Origin: Sialis fuliginosa
Lineage: Eukaryota > Arthropoda > Insecta > Megaloptera > Sialidae
Reading direction: 5' to 3'
Length of the DNA: 64,000 nucleotides
NCBI GenBank assembly: GCA_961205875.1
Contig: OY540813.1
Location: 26,259,001-26,323,000 of the forward strand
Part shown: positions 12,885 to 26,315 of the stretch, in pieces
Layout: each line of letters opens with the position of its first letter
Numbering within the stretch: position 1 is the stretch's first letter
The notes under the pieces: model-generated
Databases searched by the model: none
Told to the model about the DNA's origin: nothing
What the model saw: only the letters and a program-made list of their open reading frames with translations
Made by a program: the position numbers and the translations under genes

Positions 12885-13231
12885 GTGAGCATGAGCGATT
12901 TTCAAATTTTATATCGTGAGCATTCATAATCTAAAGTCAAAACTAAACAATCATGCATAATTAAAAATGTTTTATAAATTTATTTAACATTTTTTTTAAA
13001 TTTCTTAACTCATAAATTAAAAAATATATATATGAAAAATCCTTGTTATCAGAAAACAAATAATTGTATATAATAAGTTTAAAAAAGACCCGAGTAAATT
13101 TGAGTATCTAAATATGATGCGTTTTGGGGTTGAGTCAAAAATACAATTCGTGAGTGTGTGTGATCGTGATATTTTTTCTATAAACATGAGTGAGTGGGTG
13201 TTGAGTTATTCGTGATCATGGGCAAAATTTA
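12885..13231. mobile_element. Decayed copy of the CGTGA-rich hAT element
   Basis: The left part (GTGAGC..GATTTTCAAA..) and right part (TTCGTGAGTGTGTGTGATCG and following) match, in order and orientation, the subterminal parts of the intact 703-bp element at 32980-33682. The terminal TAGAGCTGGGCGCG repeats are no longer recognisable. Confidence 0.5.
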
Positions 13232-16200
13232 CTTGTTTAATTTAACTTTCCGACAAAACAAACCCTCCGTTCAATTAACTGTTTATAGCACGAATGCACA
13301 CAAGCACGTTGCAGGTATGTACAAATATTTATACGTTTAATAACAACAGAATTCAGTTAATAAGAGCATGTAATAATTTCAAACGAGTAAAGTATTATGG
13401 AATATATAATGTTCTCATTTAACCGATGCCAGTAGCGTCATAAGCGCTAACTGGGTAGTAAGGGTCATTCTAATAATGACCTCATCTGACCGTTCTAAAT
13501 GAGAAATCGTTAAAGCCACTTAACCTTAGGTCCTATGCAATGATAAACAATATTAAAATAATCGATATTCAATAATGTTTTACTCACTTCATAAATTATA
13601 ATTGAACGATGAATACTTGATTGCAAATTTTAACTACTAGTCTAACGTTGTTGTAATTGAAAAACTGTACACAGATTTTAATTTAAACTTCAAACCAAGG
13701 ATTTGAACCGGAATTTATTTATGGTTCGGGTTCAAAGATAAATTTTGGATCAGGTTTGGGTTTGGGTTCAACAAGTTGCAAACTATTTGGGTTTAAAAAC
13801 CGTTATTTTTTTAGGGTTTAGATTTGAGTTCGGGTTGAAGTTCGTAATTGAAATAAAATTATTTTGTTCGAAAAAAATTATAATTAACAAATAAAACATT
13901 TTCTGGCGAAGAAAAAAAAATAGCCATTAAAATATTGCTAGAAAAAGGGAAAACATTAAATTACATTTTAAAGATTGAAATATCTATTTTGCAGGTTTTT
14001 TTTGCAAATTGAAATGTAATTCAGTTATAGAATTAAAAAAGAAAGTAAAAAATATGTAAATTTTGGTAGTTGACTTGATAAGTCACTGTCAAAATTTGAG
14101 AATGACGGTCGTAAATAAGAAATATTTTTTAAAGATGGTAAATGTTAACATTACTATCAACTTATGTATATACAACAATATACATTTTTACATTAGTTGC
14201 ATCATATATATACCAATATATGTATATATTTTTCATTTTTATATATTTTTATTAAAATATTTAAATTTTAAATTTGCTAAATGCGGGCCTCTCATAAATC
14301 AACTGTCATATCACCATTGAAAAAGGTAATTGAAAACTAAAGAGCAAAAATTCTATTGTACATAGAATTTTTTTAAATTGAAATACCGACGAAAAAAATA
14401 TTATTGAAAGGTAATTTCAAAAAAATTTGTAAAATTTTATTAAAATGAAAAAAGTTGGAAAAAAATCTTTCTGCTTCGGTCAGTAACAAATAGATTAATG
14501 TTCGATTTCGGCTAAGAACTAACCTTCGGTCGGACATTAGTTATATAGCCTGAAATAACAATATTAGTATTTATAAAACAAATATAAACTATTAAATAGA
14601 TTTTGCATGAAATTATTTCAAAATCAGTAAACAAGAAGCGAAAGATATAGGAATGAAACTGCAATTAATAATTAAAAACATATCAAAATCAATAAAAATG
14701 TCATATCAGTGAGAGCTTTTAATACAAACGTAACAATCTGTTCTACAGCCAATGTAAAATTTCGACACACACAAAAAAAATGTCATCAAAAATCTGTTGC
14801 CATAACTGACATTCCTGGAACACGGGGGAACGACACGAATCCGTCAATTACTGTTTAAAAATCCGGTATGGATATGGTAATATAACACAAACCGACAAAA
14901 ATTACCCACAAGCTGCGGACGGCCGAGTCTCGTTTATAATAATAGCTCGGCGCCGTTTCACCCCGACATGCAACCGGTTCATATTTACATTATCATTATA
15001 AATACACGTCCGCTTATTTGCAGGGTTGGGGATTTATACTTCGCATACAAATGAAAATATTCCTAGTAGAAATTATATACACTTTAAAAATTTCATTGAA
15101 ATAGTGCATGCATACTATTGCATACAGTAAAATAATTCCTTTTTTGCATGTCTAAACAGGATGTAGATTTTATGTGCATAGGGAAAATCAATATTATTTT
15201 AGATAAATGCAAATATTTGCTCTCTTGTTCATTTTACAAGAAGGTAAACAATTTTTTATGCATAAAAATATGAAATAAATGTAGGTACAGCACGATAAAA
15301 TTCCAACTCGATATTTCAACTGAATTACAGGTTTTGAGGGTCCCTGAATCGAGTACGACCATTATCTCAATGACGTTTGTGTGTTTGTCGATCTGTGAAC
15401 GCTTTATAGCCAACTTAAAGTTCTTGTGTACAGTAAATGTGCACCTCTGATTTTTGAAGATCATTACTAAACCGGAAACGGTTGTTTATTTTTATATTTT
15501 TTTAAGAGGTACCTAATAAAAAAAATTTAATAATAAAAGTTGTTAAAAAAATTTTAAACTAAAATTTACGTTTTAACAGTTTTTTCAATCGTTTTTGTAT
15601 TATAATATATAAAAAAATCTGGTAGTGGCCACAGCAGTATATTTATTTTGATGTGTCTGGTCTTAAACTCCAAAATAATTTATTGTGTATTAACATACAT
15701 AATACACATACATATGTAGGTTTTTTCATTTTTTTAATGACAAGGTAAATAATATACATATAATAGTTTATTTATTTTTTTATAATAATAATAATATATC
15801 GAAACATCAAGAATCGACAGCATGCATGTTATTTAAAAAAAAGTTCTTGATCTTTAGACATATAAATACATATTATAATATTTCAACGTCGCTACTTTTA
15901 TGTTATAAAAAATAAAATACATATGCACTGTAAAATGTGATTCTGTAATACGAGTATATCCGTTTAATATACTGTTTAAATTTAATGATGTGAGTTACAA
16001 TTAACCTATTTTTGGGGTCATTTATAACATTCCTGTTCATAAAAGAATAAACTTACATTCATGAAAAACCGATATTTATTTTTTGTAAATACCAGTAAGA
16101 TGAAGACGTTCTCCTATAAATGTAATACTGACATTTCAATTTCAATATTTTAAACAGACCATCTAACAAGCTTGCACAAATTATAATAATTTCAACAATT

Positions 16201-18874
16201 TTTGCAATCGGAACCCCAATTATCCTTTTAAGGGTTGGAGGGCATGCAAACAATTTCATACATAAAACTATTTCAATTTTCAAAAACTTTAATTTGTAAC
16301 AACAATTATTTTAGTTTCGACCAACTACACGAACAAAACAAGTGCCATAAATACCAAAGCGTGGTAGTAGAGCAAACATTTGTACCCGACCCGTCACAAA
16401 CGACGCCGAAACGCCAGCGGCTGCGACGTCGTGTGCCGCTACTGTTTTAAATTTAATCCGGTTTGTTTTTAATTATGTCACGTTTACATTGTCCACGCTC
16501 GCTCATATTTCTTTCATGTGTACGAGCATGATACCTATTCTATACTGAAAAAATAATTTGTTCAATTTACGTATCATTGAATCAAAATATCTGATGGAAT
16601 TCACCAAATCTACTCAGTCGATTCGAAATGTTTTCAAGTAAACCAAATATTCCGTGTTTTTAACTATATTGCTTGTTCAATGATTCACAATGAATTATGA
16701 TTAAATATACTAAATGATTTTATTTAAATAAAAATATCTGCCAAGTAAATGCACAGTGCTTCCTCGTGCTAAATTCACTAAAGGTAGTTGATTATTGAAC
16801 GATTTAAATAAACACTGAGAAAGTGTTCAGATTAATTGTCTGGGATTAGTTAACCATTTAATTTTTATACAATTTTACTAATAAAACGTAACTGATTATT
16901 TTTTCGTATATTTTTAATTTTTTGAAAATTTCAATCTAAATCTAAAATGCAAACGTCAAAATGACATTTAAAAGATCAATTAATGTCATAGTAAATATCA
17001 ATTTAAAAAAACAAATGACGAATTTTTAAAGCAGATTGAGATAAATCTAAATCATGGTGGAAAGATCTAATTTCTAATTTTACAACAAACATTGTAGACC
17101 TACATATATTATAGGAAATTTAATGCTCTATAAAAAAGATTCTATAAACTTTTCACGTAGCATATGTCTTTCTTGAGATATCTTGAAAAAAAAAATATTT
17201 TGGAATGTCACACCTTCCTCATACACACGATTTTGATGATTTTGAAAAGAGACCGTCCTCAAGCCAGACGAATCCATCCAACCAAATTTTATTAATATCG
17301 GTTCATGAGTTATGCGTGTGACAAGGATTCACTCGACAGACAGACAGACACGGAACGAAAAGTGTTTGTTTTGATCTGAAACGGAAAGATCAATTTAAAA
17401 TTTTGAAATCGGAGAACAATTTTTTTGTCTCATTTTAAAACTATCACAAAGCTTGTCGTATCTTCGATATTGCGAGTGAACAATAATTGTACTGTAATAT
17501 TTGCATAGAATCATCTGTACTTTAAATATTAGTGTTAGCTAGAACTACTTATCAGTATCAGCCTAGTCCTGCTTTCAGGATTTATTTTAGTGTGCAATTG
17601 TTATTTGTTCGCGCAGTTTTAAAATTGGAATTTGCAGTTGTAAAAGTAAATCTGTGCAGTGAAAAAAATATAAAAATGTAGAGTAAAAAGTAAGTAATTG
17701 CCGCTGTAAAAGCTCATTTATGAAGTGCGAAAAATTGTAAAATATTTTTTTTTTTCATTCAAATACCTAGCATGAATTTTTTTTATTTATCAAAAACCAT
17801 CAGAATTCCCTATTAAATGACACCTATAAATTCAAAAAATCTTGAATATTTTACTAAACAGTTTTATATTTTAGTATTGATTAAATATATATATTGACTA
17901 GTAGGAACTATTAAATTATTTTAACCATTTTGTAACAATATTAAAAAAATGATAAAATTGTAGTTATCTTTTATGTTCTTCACAAGGAATTTTTTTTCAC
18001 TGTTTCAAAGTTAAGTGTCCATTTGACGGAATTATTTATAGTCCGTATGTGCATTTACCAGTATGATTTAGTTTGACAGCTATTCAGTGATGATGCAGGG
18101 GTGTGTTAAAGTCAAATGTAATCGAGGGGATGAATATTAATTAATTTATGTGTTGGTGTTTTCAATGTTTGAGTTATTGTAGTTTTGTACCTTTTTGTCT
18201 TTTCAATTTCCACGTTTTAATTAAATTTTCGTTTCAATTTGGTATTAGTATTGTCATTTCAATTTAATATTATATATTAATATTGAAAATTAGTTAAAAA
18301 TAGGAATGTATATATTTTATATTCCATATTTTATTAATTTTACGATAATTATTAAATAATTGTTAGATATTATTGATATTTGAGAAAAATGTAATGTTTG
18401 TGTTAATAAATATATTTTTTTATTTATTAAAAACTTCAATTGATCGTTATTGATGTAAAAGCAATATACAGTACTTATAATTTAAATATGTATTTAAATG
18501 TTCATTTCTCATATTAGTAATCTATATTCTGTTGTCTACAACTATAAAAAATATGATTTTCTATTGATCGCAATCTTTAATATAGACAATCTCATTACAG
18601 ATTCAACGAAGGTAACGGGTAGCTAAACTAAAGGTTTATGAGATTATGATAAGCTCTATTGTCTATAACAATTTCATCTAATAGTTTGATATTTTAACCG
18701 TTATCTGTTTAACGATTGTTAGAAATATATATCATATTCCTTTTGTATAATGTCGACTACTATTATTCTTATGGATGTTTATTTTATATCGTCTGAATTT
18801 TTTTATCTTTTGTTTTATTGATTTTGAAAACTTAAACGTTATTTATATTACTTATATGTCTGTATATGTAAGTA
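13232..18874. other. Anonymous AT-rich DNA, a few GC-richer patches
   Basis: No gene recognised. At 13697-13850 there is GGTTYGGGTT-rich sequence starting CAAGGATTTGAACCGG, resembling a hAT MITE end. GC-richer unique patches at about 14820-15010 and 16330-16450 could be exon or promoter pieces; the second has a short frame ending in a basic KRQRLRRR run, but nothing identifies it. At 17280-17360 a TATCGGTTCATGAG sequence precedes GACAGACAGACA, typical of dispersed insect repeats. Confidence 0.35.
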
Positions 18875-19301
18875 CAGTAGAATTCCTATAAGTTCTATGC
18901 TACGGGACCTAAAATTCTCGGAATTAGAACTTACGAGGTACCCCTTATTTACTCAGAGCAATCTAACATAACCCACGTGGAACTCTGGTGGTAAAATTGA
19001 AAAGTTATCTGACAGTTCATCATTTGTAATATATGGCGTCTTCAGAAAAAGATATAGTGACTATATTTGAGTTTTATTTGAATACTAATATTGGTATTTG
19101 ATTACATATTGTTTTTTTTTTGTCTGTTTGAAAACGTTGTACGTATATTTCCATTTATATAATTATGAAGCCATTTTAATAATTATTTTCTCACCGTTTG
19201 CGCATGCTTAATGAAAAGACGGTAAGGAGTGAGAGAAACAACTTTTCTTCTATGTAGGGGAATTAGAACTTAAATTGTTCGAACTTATAGGAGTCCAACT
19301 A
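18875..19301. mobile_element. TA-flanked MITE of Tc1/pogo type
   Basis: The left end CAGTAGAATTCCTATAAGTT and the right end, reverse-complemented as TAGTTGGACTCCTATAAGTT, match at 17 of 21 positions including the following C. TA flanks both sides (18873-18874 and 19302-19303). The element is 427 bp with no coding content. Confidence 0.7.
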
Positions 19302-19407
19302 TATATTTATTATATATTATCGAGATAAAATTTATATCAAAGAGCATATATATAACATATTTATAATTTATTTCGTTAGAGACTAACAGAAAATTTTAAA
19401 ACTTATG

Positions 19408-22400
19408 TAGTTCAGGAAACAAAAACACAGCTCCATATAAACTTCTAAATAATTCCAATAGAAATGATACTTATACATATTGTTCCCAGTACTTAGATGC
19501 ATCTTTTCAGAAATATCCCTATATGTAGGTGTTGAGCAAAAAAAGATACACTAATTTTAATTTTGGTTTTTGGTATTTTTTTTTTAATGAAGTGCTTTCT
19601 TAATATGGTTGTAACTTTTGAACTAAATAACTGACAAACTTTTTTCATGGACCTAAATTGTTTAAAATCGAATGATTTAAATGAATATAATTTATTATGT
19701 TATGTCTTTTATAGTACAAACATTTAAAAATGCATATTATGTCGAATATTTAAAAAAAAATCAAAATGGAGGTATTCTCTTTAGGTTCTTACATAGGTAC
19801 ATTTGAAAAGAAAATATTATTTTTTGTTTAGTCATTTAAGTGAACCTTTCTGTCCAAAAACCAAGTTTTAAAATTACCCCGAAAAATTTATTTACCTGCC
19901 TGGGAGAAGATATTTAAATTTGCTATACACATTATTAGTCAAGTCAAATAAACATAAATTTAAGCAACTATCGGAAACTAATTCGGACCAAAATGATTTT
20001 TGGTAAAAATGTTCTACTAATGACTCTGGTTATTCTCCAAAATGTTCAAGTTGATCCGAGTTGTGCTACCGTCGCCATCTTAAAAAAATGGCGAATGGGT
20101 CACATTTTTCTACAGTTTTTCGCGTTTTTATCTGAAACCGTACGTTCTACGATAACATAGCAAATATATTTTTTTGTAGAGCATATAATTTTCTTTAAAA
20201 TAAGATCAAGAACATTGAAATCGGTTAAATATTAATGTTAGGAGAGCTAGGTTTTTGAAAAAATAGTGAACGAAATGTAATTTTTTTACAATATTTTCAA
20301 TTTTATTTCAGTCTCGATACTATTAATTTAGAAATACTGTGCAAAAGTACTAAATAATTCCAATAGTTATGAAACTTTTCAGGGTTCTAGAATTAGTTGT
20401 GAGGAGTATTTTCGTAAAAGTCCCCATTCTTAAGTGTTGAGGCAACCCTGCAATCATGGTTGGAAGAAACAGCTTAAGAGATTATAAAAACTGAAATAGC
20501 ACCTGAACGGTACATAGAACCAATTTGCAATTACCCTTAAATGGCGCAGAATTAAATTTTGCATAGATAATATACATATATTTTTTTAATTGTGACTAAC
20601 CTAAGCGGTGATATCGCTGCCATCGTAAATAAATGGCGGACGGGGCACAATTTTCCACGGTTTTTCGCGTTTTTCTTTGAAAATATTCACTCTACGAACA
20701 CGATGCAAATAACTTTTTTTGTAGAGAATATAATTTACTATAAAATAAGATCAAGGTTATTAAGATCAGTTATGCACTAGCGTAAGGAGCATTGTGACTT
20801 TAAAAAAATATAGTTAACTAAAAAACATTTTTTTGCATTTTTTTCGATTTTAGTTGACCCTGATGCTATTTCGAAATTTTTTTGTAGAATCTTATTCAAA
20901 TATCAGAAATTTTCGCGTATAATAAAAACCAAAAACATCAAGATTAATGCAGTGGTAACGGAAAAAAGGTTATTTTTTTAAATTACTACATTGCTGTATA
21001 CCAGAACAGATACGTTCCTATCACAGTATTGATGTAAAAAATTCAAATTATGAACATATTCCATTAAATATATTATAGAGTATTATTATAAGTATTACTT
21101 CAACAACATTACAGAGTATATGGTGTATTATTAGAAACGGTTTAGGGAGGAATTTCGGTCCGGGTATTTGAGAAAAATTAACCGATTCACTGCAAATATT
21201 TGCGTGTTTATTTAACTATATTAAATAGTTAATTTCAGTAGCCAAACAATATACTTGGATCAATTTTTATAGGATCGTAACAAGACAGGTACAATAGATC
21301 CATCTATTTTATAAACAAAAGGCATACAAATAAAGGAGCAACTAATTTATTAATAGTATGGAACCATAATTATTTCATATTCTATAATATTTAATGTTCT
21401 TATTACCTTAATGTGAGAACCCCAATCCTTACATTTTAATCCTGTAAAACCGATAAGGCCTTAGTATTCATATTTTAGCCTGAAAATGTTACTATAGTCC
21501 AGGGAAGAAAAACACAGCTTAATTTATTAATTAACACAGCTCCATCTAAACATTCAAATGAAATGATACTTATATATGTTATTACATTATTTTATTTTAA
21601 TACATAGATGAATATTTTCACAAATATCCCTATATGTATCTAATTGTAAGTGTAGAGCAAAAAATTATATCGATATTATTAGTTTTGGTTTTTAGTGATT
21701 TTTTTAAGGTACGTTTTGGTAGGTTTCCTTAAGATTCTTAACTAAAGAACTTACAAACTTGTTTTTACAAAGCGTAATTATTTAAAATCGAATGTTTTAA
21801 AATTATAATATTATAAAAAAGAATCGCACGGACAACATGTTTGTAGCCTAAAAATATTTATAATTTTACTGTTTAGTCATATTTATAACATAAGTACACA
21901 TAAAATTTTAAAAAGGGTGCATTTTATAATAAAAGAATTTTTTTTTCGATTTTTTAATTTTTGACTATTGTTAAATGCAGGTCAATTTAACACATTTTTT
22001 CTCTCTTTTCTACTCAATATGTCCTAAGCTTACTTTAGTAGAACCATTAAATAACTTTGAAAAAGCTTAGGTGTGGATTTTGAACACAAAATTGAACAAG
22101 AATGGTAAATTTTCATAAATCGTTATGTTTGTAGTTCTACTAAATGTGATTAAAATTGATTAAAAATGTTTTTCTAATATATCCGAATGACACACCTTAT
22201 AGATTATTTGCTACTCTTTAATTTTTGTCCTGTAATTTTTTCACGTACAAATAGTCATATGAAAATAGTCAATTGCCATAGAGTGCGACATACCGTATGC
22301 AAATATATAGCCATACTTTCTCCGCGCTCTACAACGAGAACGGTTGTTTCTTTTTAAAAATAGAAAGAACCTTTTTTCTTAAGAATTTTATAACACACCT

Positions 22401-23160
22401 TTTATATAATAGCCCTTATTGACCTCCGAGTAATAGGAAGCGAGATATTCGTTAATAACTGTTTTTCGTCACGTTAGACCTTCAATATCTCGCAACGCCG
22501 ACACGATATCGTTGGGGACTTTTTACACGTTATTTATAACACTGTAACGAAGGTGTATACAAAAATTCAGCTAACTGCTATTTTTTTCCCAGATTGAGTG
22601 CATTTATATCTAAAATTACTGGACTATTTATGAAATTGTTCGTTACTCTGACTACTACTGTTTTAACCAACAATTTTTCTAAGTTTGGAATTAAAAAAAA
22701 AACATATCTCCTGTATGGTACATAGTACAAATTTGCAATTAGGCTCAAATGACGCGAAATTAAATTGCGCACAGACAAAAATAACATATTTTTTTAATTT
22801 GGGCCCGCAAAGTAGGTTATATTTGTGGTACAAGATGGAATTATATATATTTTTAATGTTTAACTGTAAATTTAGAATAGTTTACGGGACCACATTTAAA
22901 AAAATGTTCTCTGTATCTATAAAGAACTTAGTTCTGCGTCATTTGGGCCTAATTGCAAATGTGTAGTATTTATCGTTTCGGAGATATTCCGATTTTTATA
23001 AACACTTAAAATTGTTTCTTTAAACCCTGATTGTAGGGTTTGCTCAACACCTATGAATGGGGACTTTTCAGAAAATACTCCTCACAACTATCTCTAAATC
23101 CATGAAAAATCCCTGAACTATTGGAATTATTTGGAACTTTTACACAAGTTTCCTGAACTA
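19408..23160. repeat. Composite of diverged direct and inverted repeats with TAGTTCAGG ends
   Basis: The outer ends are TAGTTCAGGAAAC (19408) and GTTTCCTGAACTA (to 23160), each flanked by TATG outside (19404-19407, 23161-23164), a possible 4-bp duplication. Inside, a related start TAGTCCAGGGAA recurs near 21494, with following sequence similar to 19410-19690. Sequence at about 20330-20500 is matched in reverse at about 22990-23150, and a forward block near 22720-22800 resembles 20510-20590. It looks like one or more non-autonomous DNA elements duplicated and rearranged. I do not recognise the class. Confidence 0.5.
20065..20900. repeat. Diverged tandem duplication, period about 545 bp
   Basis: The block ATGGCGAATGGGTCAC..TTTTTCGCGTTTTT (from about 20087) recurs as ATGGCGGACGGGGCAC..TTTTTCGCGTTTTT (from about 20632). 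Downstream both copies share GTAGAG.ATATAATTT and AAAATAAGATCAAG. It lies inside the larger composite repeat. Confidence 0.6.
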
Positions 23161-23164
23161 TATG

Positions 23165-24080
23165 ACACTTTTATCCGACTGTACAATACATGTTTATCAC
23201 TCTATATATGTATATATGTATGTATGCGGCACGCTAAAGTCTAAACGGTTGAACCGTTGATAAAAATATTGTTGATCTAACAAAATTTAAGTTAAAATAT
23301 ACCCGATTTGAATAATTCGGTTTACTCGTAAATTATATTAGGACAATTGTATATCAACTATCTAATTATATGTAAAAAGTTCAATTTGAAAATTTTTTGT
23401 TGATGCTGTTACCGGCTTCGTTAAAAATTATAAAAAAATATTTAAAAAGTATTTAATTTATATTTCTCGGTTTTCGAATAATTTGCCTTGTCCCTTGAAG
23501 ATGGAGCACTCTGAAAATGAGCAAATATAAATTAGCCATTGTTTATAAAAAAAAGTATTTAAAACTATATATAATATATATACAAAAAATGTTTACTAAA
23601 ATCATACCGTCCTTAAAAATAGGCTTTTTCAATACATTCTTGATGAAAGTTGATGTTATTTGAAGTTTTACATTTACATATTCCAATCCCCCGCTTGCAC
23701 TCTATCAGAAAAAACAACACAATAGCCACAGAAAACCTTTTGATGATATTTGTTTACGACAATCGAACCCCATAAATTGACGCATTAGGGTACCCGGTGC
23801 ATTTTTTCCCCACAAACAAAAACAAACAATCGCGCAACGGATATTCGAAATCACAAAAATTCGAAATTGCCACCCGGTAGAGTGAATCAAACAGAGTCGG
23901 AGTTAAGGAAGAATTACAGTGACTACATCCTCAGCTTTAGAAGCTCTAATAATAATTAATGATGCAAATGTTACAGCTATGATTTTTCACTTGTGTAGGA
24001 GCTTTTGTAATGCGAAAGCAAATTTTTATTTTATCAGAAATAATAAAATTAAATGATAATGAATATAGTAACCAGCCGTG
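23165..24080. other. No gene recognised
   Basis: AT-rich DNA with a TATG microsatellite near 23208-23225. GC-richer sequence around 23700-23900 shows only a short frame with no recognisable similarity. Confidence 0.4.
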
Positions 24081-24520
24081 ATGTCAAAAAATCAAAAAAA
24101 TCTAGTTATAGTTTAAAGCTAGCTTATTATTTTCATTTTTTTATTTATTCTGATTGAACAACATGTTTCCGAGAAGAAAATCATAAAAATATGAATTTTT
24201 CGCTATTTTTAGTTTAAATATTTTTTATCATAAAAATCATTGACTTTTTTTAAAAGTTGATGAGACAAAATATGTATATTTTAATCCAATTAAGTTTATG
24301 TGACTTTTTATGGAGATCTTTAATTATAACAAAAATAATTATTTATAACTATTAAAGGATCGTATATAAATATATAATGTATATAGATGTTTTTTCTCAG
24401 AAAAATTATTATTAGAAAATTTACTAAAACATTTTAGCCACTAGAACGTAGATTGGTCAGTTAGCGTCATTTCTAAGTGAGGTAGATGGAGTAAACCGCT
24501 CGCCTATATTAATACAACTT
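24081..24520. repeat. Partial copy of the inverted-repeat arm found at 37.8-38.3 kb
   Basis: This stretch matches about 37826-38262 in order: GATTGAACAA..GTTTCCGAGAA, AATTTTTCGCTATTTTTA, GATGAGACAAAATATG, GTATATAGATGTTTTTTCTC, TAGCCACTAGAACGTAGATTGG and CCGCTCGCCTAT. Only one arm is present, so the module also exists outside the 1.8-kb hAT element. I see no hAT ends here. Confidence 0.65.
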
Positions 24521-24613
24521 CCAGTATTATAAAATCTAATGCCCAGTATTATAAAAAATTTGTCTACATCAAAACATTACAAAATCGTTTTCAATTTGGA
24601 TTGAATTTTATAG

Positions 24614-24675
24614 CAGTGGTAATATATTTATAATAATGCAAAGCTGCTTTCTAAGTTGTTGATCAATTACCACTG
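24614..24675. repeat. 62-bp mini hairpin with CAGTGGTAAT ends
   Basis: Perfect inverted ends CAGTGGTAAT and ATTACCACTG. They are related to the ends of the hairpin at 8170-8241. No target duplication is seen. Confidence 0.4.
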
Positions 24676-25214
24676 CTTTTGACAATACTGATAAGTCATT
24701 AATAAATACCATATAACTGTTATTTAAATTTGATACCTTGCAGAAAGCATTTGAAAGGGTTTTAATCTAGATCAAATTTATTATGCTACTGAAAATTAGA
24801 TCTTAGAAGTAGTTAAGACTATTTGATAATTAAATTAAAGCAGATCCATATGAAAGAAAATTTACAATTATTTTTCTCTAATAATTAAAAAAAGTAGTTG
24901 TTTTATATTATCTATGTAATTAAATCAACATATTATATAAGATATAGGCACAAATTAAGAAAAATTTACAAATAATATATTTGATTAAAAATGTATACTT
25001 TGAGGGATAAACAATTAATGTCCATTGTGATGTTAATTTTATAACACCATTATCGCTGTCATGTTGAGATATGGTGGCATCGATTCTAGAGCAGTTAGTC
25101 ACGCGGGAGTTCACCAATTGTGATATACGTGTGGATTAAGTCATGAAAAATATAGGTTTAGATTTGAAAAAGAAAAGTTGAACCTGAAAACCCATTAAGG
25201 TGACCTTTTCAAAG

Positions 25215-25620
25215 TCAACCAATATTGTCAGTATTGAGCCCCCTCAAAACCATGAAACTTTTGTATGAAACATTTTCTCTGAAAATTCGTTATTTTGGAA
25301 ATAATCCGCTGGAAGGTCTAAAAAGAGCATCCGGTATATTTAAAACGTGTTTTAATTTTTTACTTTCAGGTTCTCACACATTCTCAGCAGTTATTCAAAC
25401 TATTACAAATCCGGCACTGGTGAACTTCAGAGTGCGGTGGACGTTTGTTAGCTGATCCTTGGCTCCGGTGTGTTTCCGATTGGTACATTGTTCTATTTCC
25501 GGTTGAAACGGACCATCGCAGAGTGGAGCTTGTCAGCTCCATCTGGTTTCATAAACATAGATAGAATATCTGCGTTCGGTGTTTCTGTTAGAGGCCAGAC
25601 TCGTTGTTACCTTTGATCTA
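25215..25620 (+). other. GC-richer block, possible exon of unknown identity
   Basis: Composition is richer in G and C than the surroundings. A pyrimidine tract ending TTTTTACTTTCAG at 25369 could be a splice acceptor, followed by 28 open codons (GSHTFSAVIQTITNP and so on) and a TGA. No domain is recognisable and no partner donor or neighbouring exon is evident. It may be a repeat piece or noncoding. Confidence 0.15.
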
Positions 25621-25827
25621 CTTTTGTGTAATATTAAATTTGCAACGGACAATACTAATGATTTTTTTCATATTTGAATTTTCAGTTTTTGTTGCAAATC
25701 AATTCTTATTAATTTATTTTAATATTAATAAAGTTCGCCTAATATACAAAAATATACTTCATATAATAATATATCTACTAAAATAATTATTGTACTAAAA
25801 TATATGTTATTATATTGGGTTCTAGGT

Positions 25828-26227
25828 AAGTTGTTCGATACTAATTTGTTCAAAGGAATTTTGTTCGAATTTTTTATGAAATTATTTTATTTTTGATATT
25901 TAATGGGACATGAACACATATGATGCAACGTTTTTTAAATGTACCAGAATTGTTACCAAACGGCACATCATAATTTTTTCCAACAATGGCAAGGGTATTT
26001 ATACCCCATCTTCGCCTCTGGAGATTAAACCTGCAGATATTACCCTAACTGTCCTTGAGTTATTTGTGATATCCAATATGTCGTTTCTTAGAAATGTATC
26101 GTATAATAAAATATGTTTGCTCACATTATTAAAAAATATACAAATGAAAAATTAATTATTTTAATTACATTCGATTAAACTCTTATTCGAACAAATTTCC
26201 ATTCGAATAAATTACTTCGAACAACTT
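25828..26227. mobile_element. Inverted-repeat MITE with AAGTTGTTCGA ends
   Basis: The left end is AAGTTGTTCGATACTAATTT and the right end, reverse-complemented, is AAGTTGTTCGAAGTAATTTA. The inverted similarity runs on for about 48 bp with GTTCGAA motifs repeated. A frame of 81 codons inside (25910-26155) has no recognisable domain. No convincing target duplication could be fixed. Confidence 0.6.
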
Positions 26228-26315
26228 TCCGGTACGATTGTATTCAAATTACATTTGTGTTAATAAAAAAGTGGGTTGTGTATTTATGAAAGGTATGTAA
26301 AGTACAAGGTAGCCT

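Noticed and set aside
16235-16450. 71-codon frame with a basic C-terminus
   Set aside because: No domain, no splice partners and no second support; kept only as a remark on a GC-richer patch.
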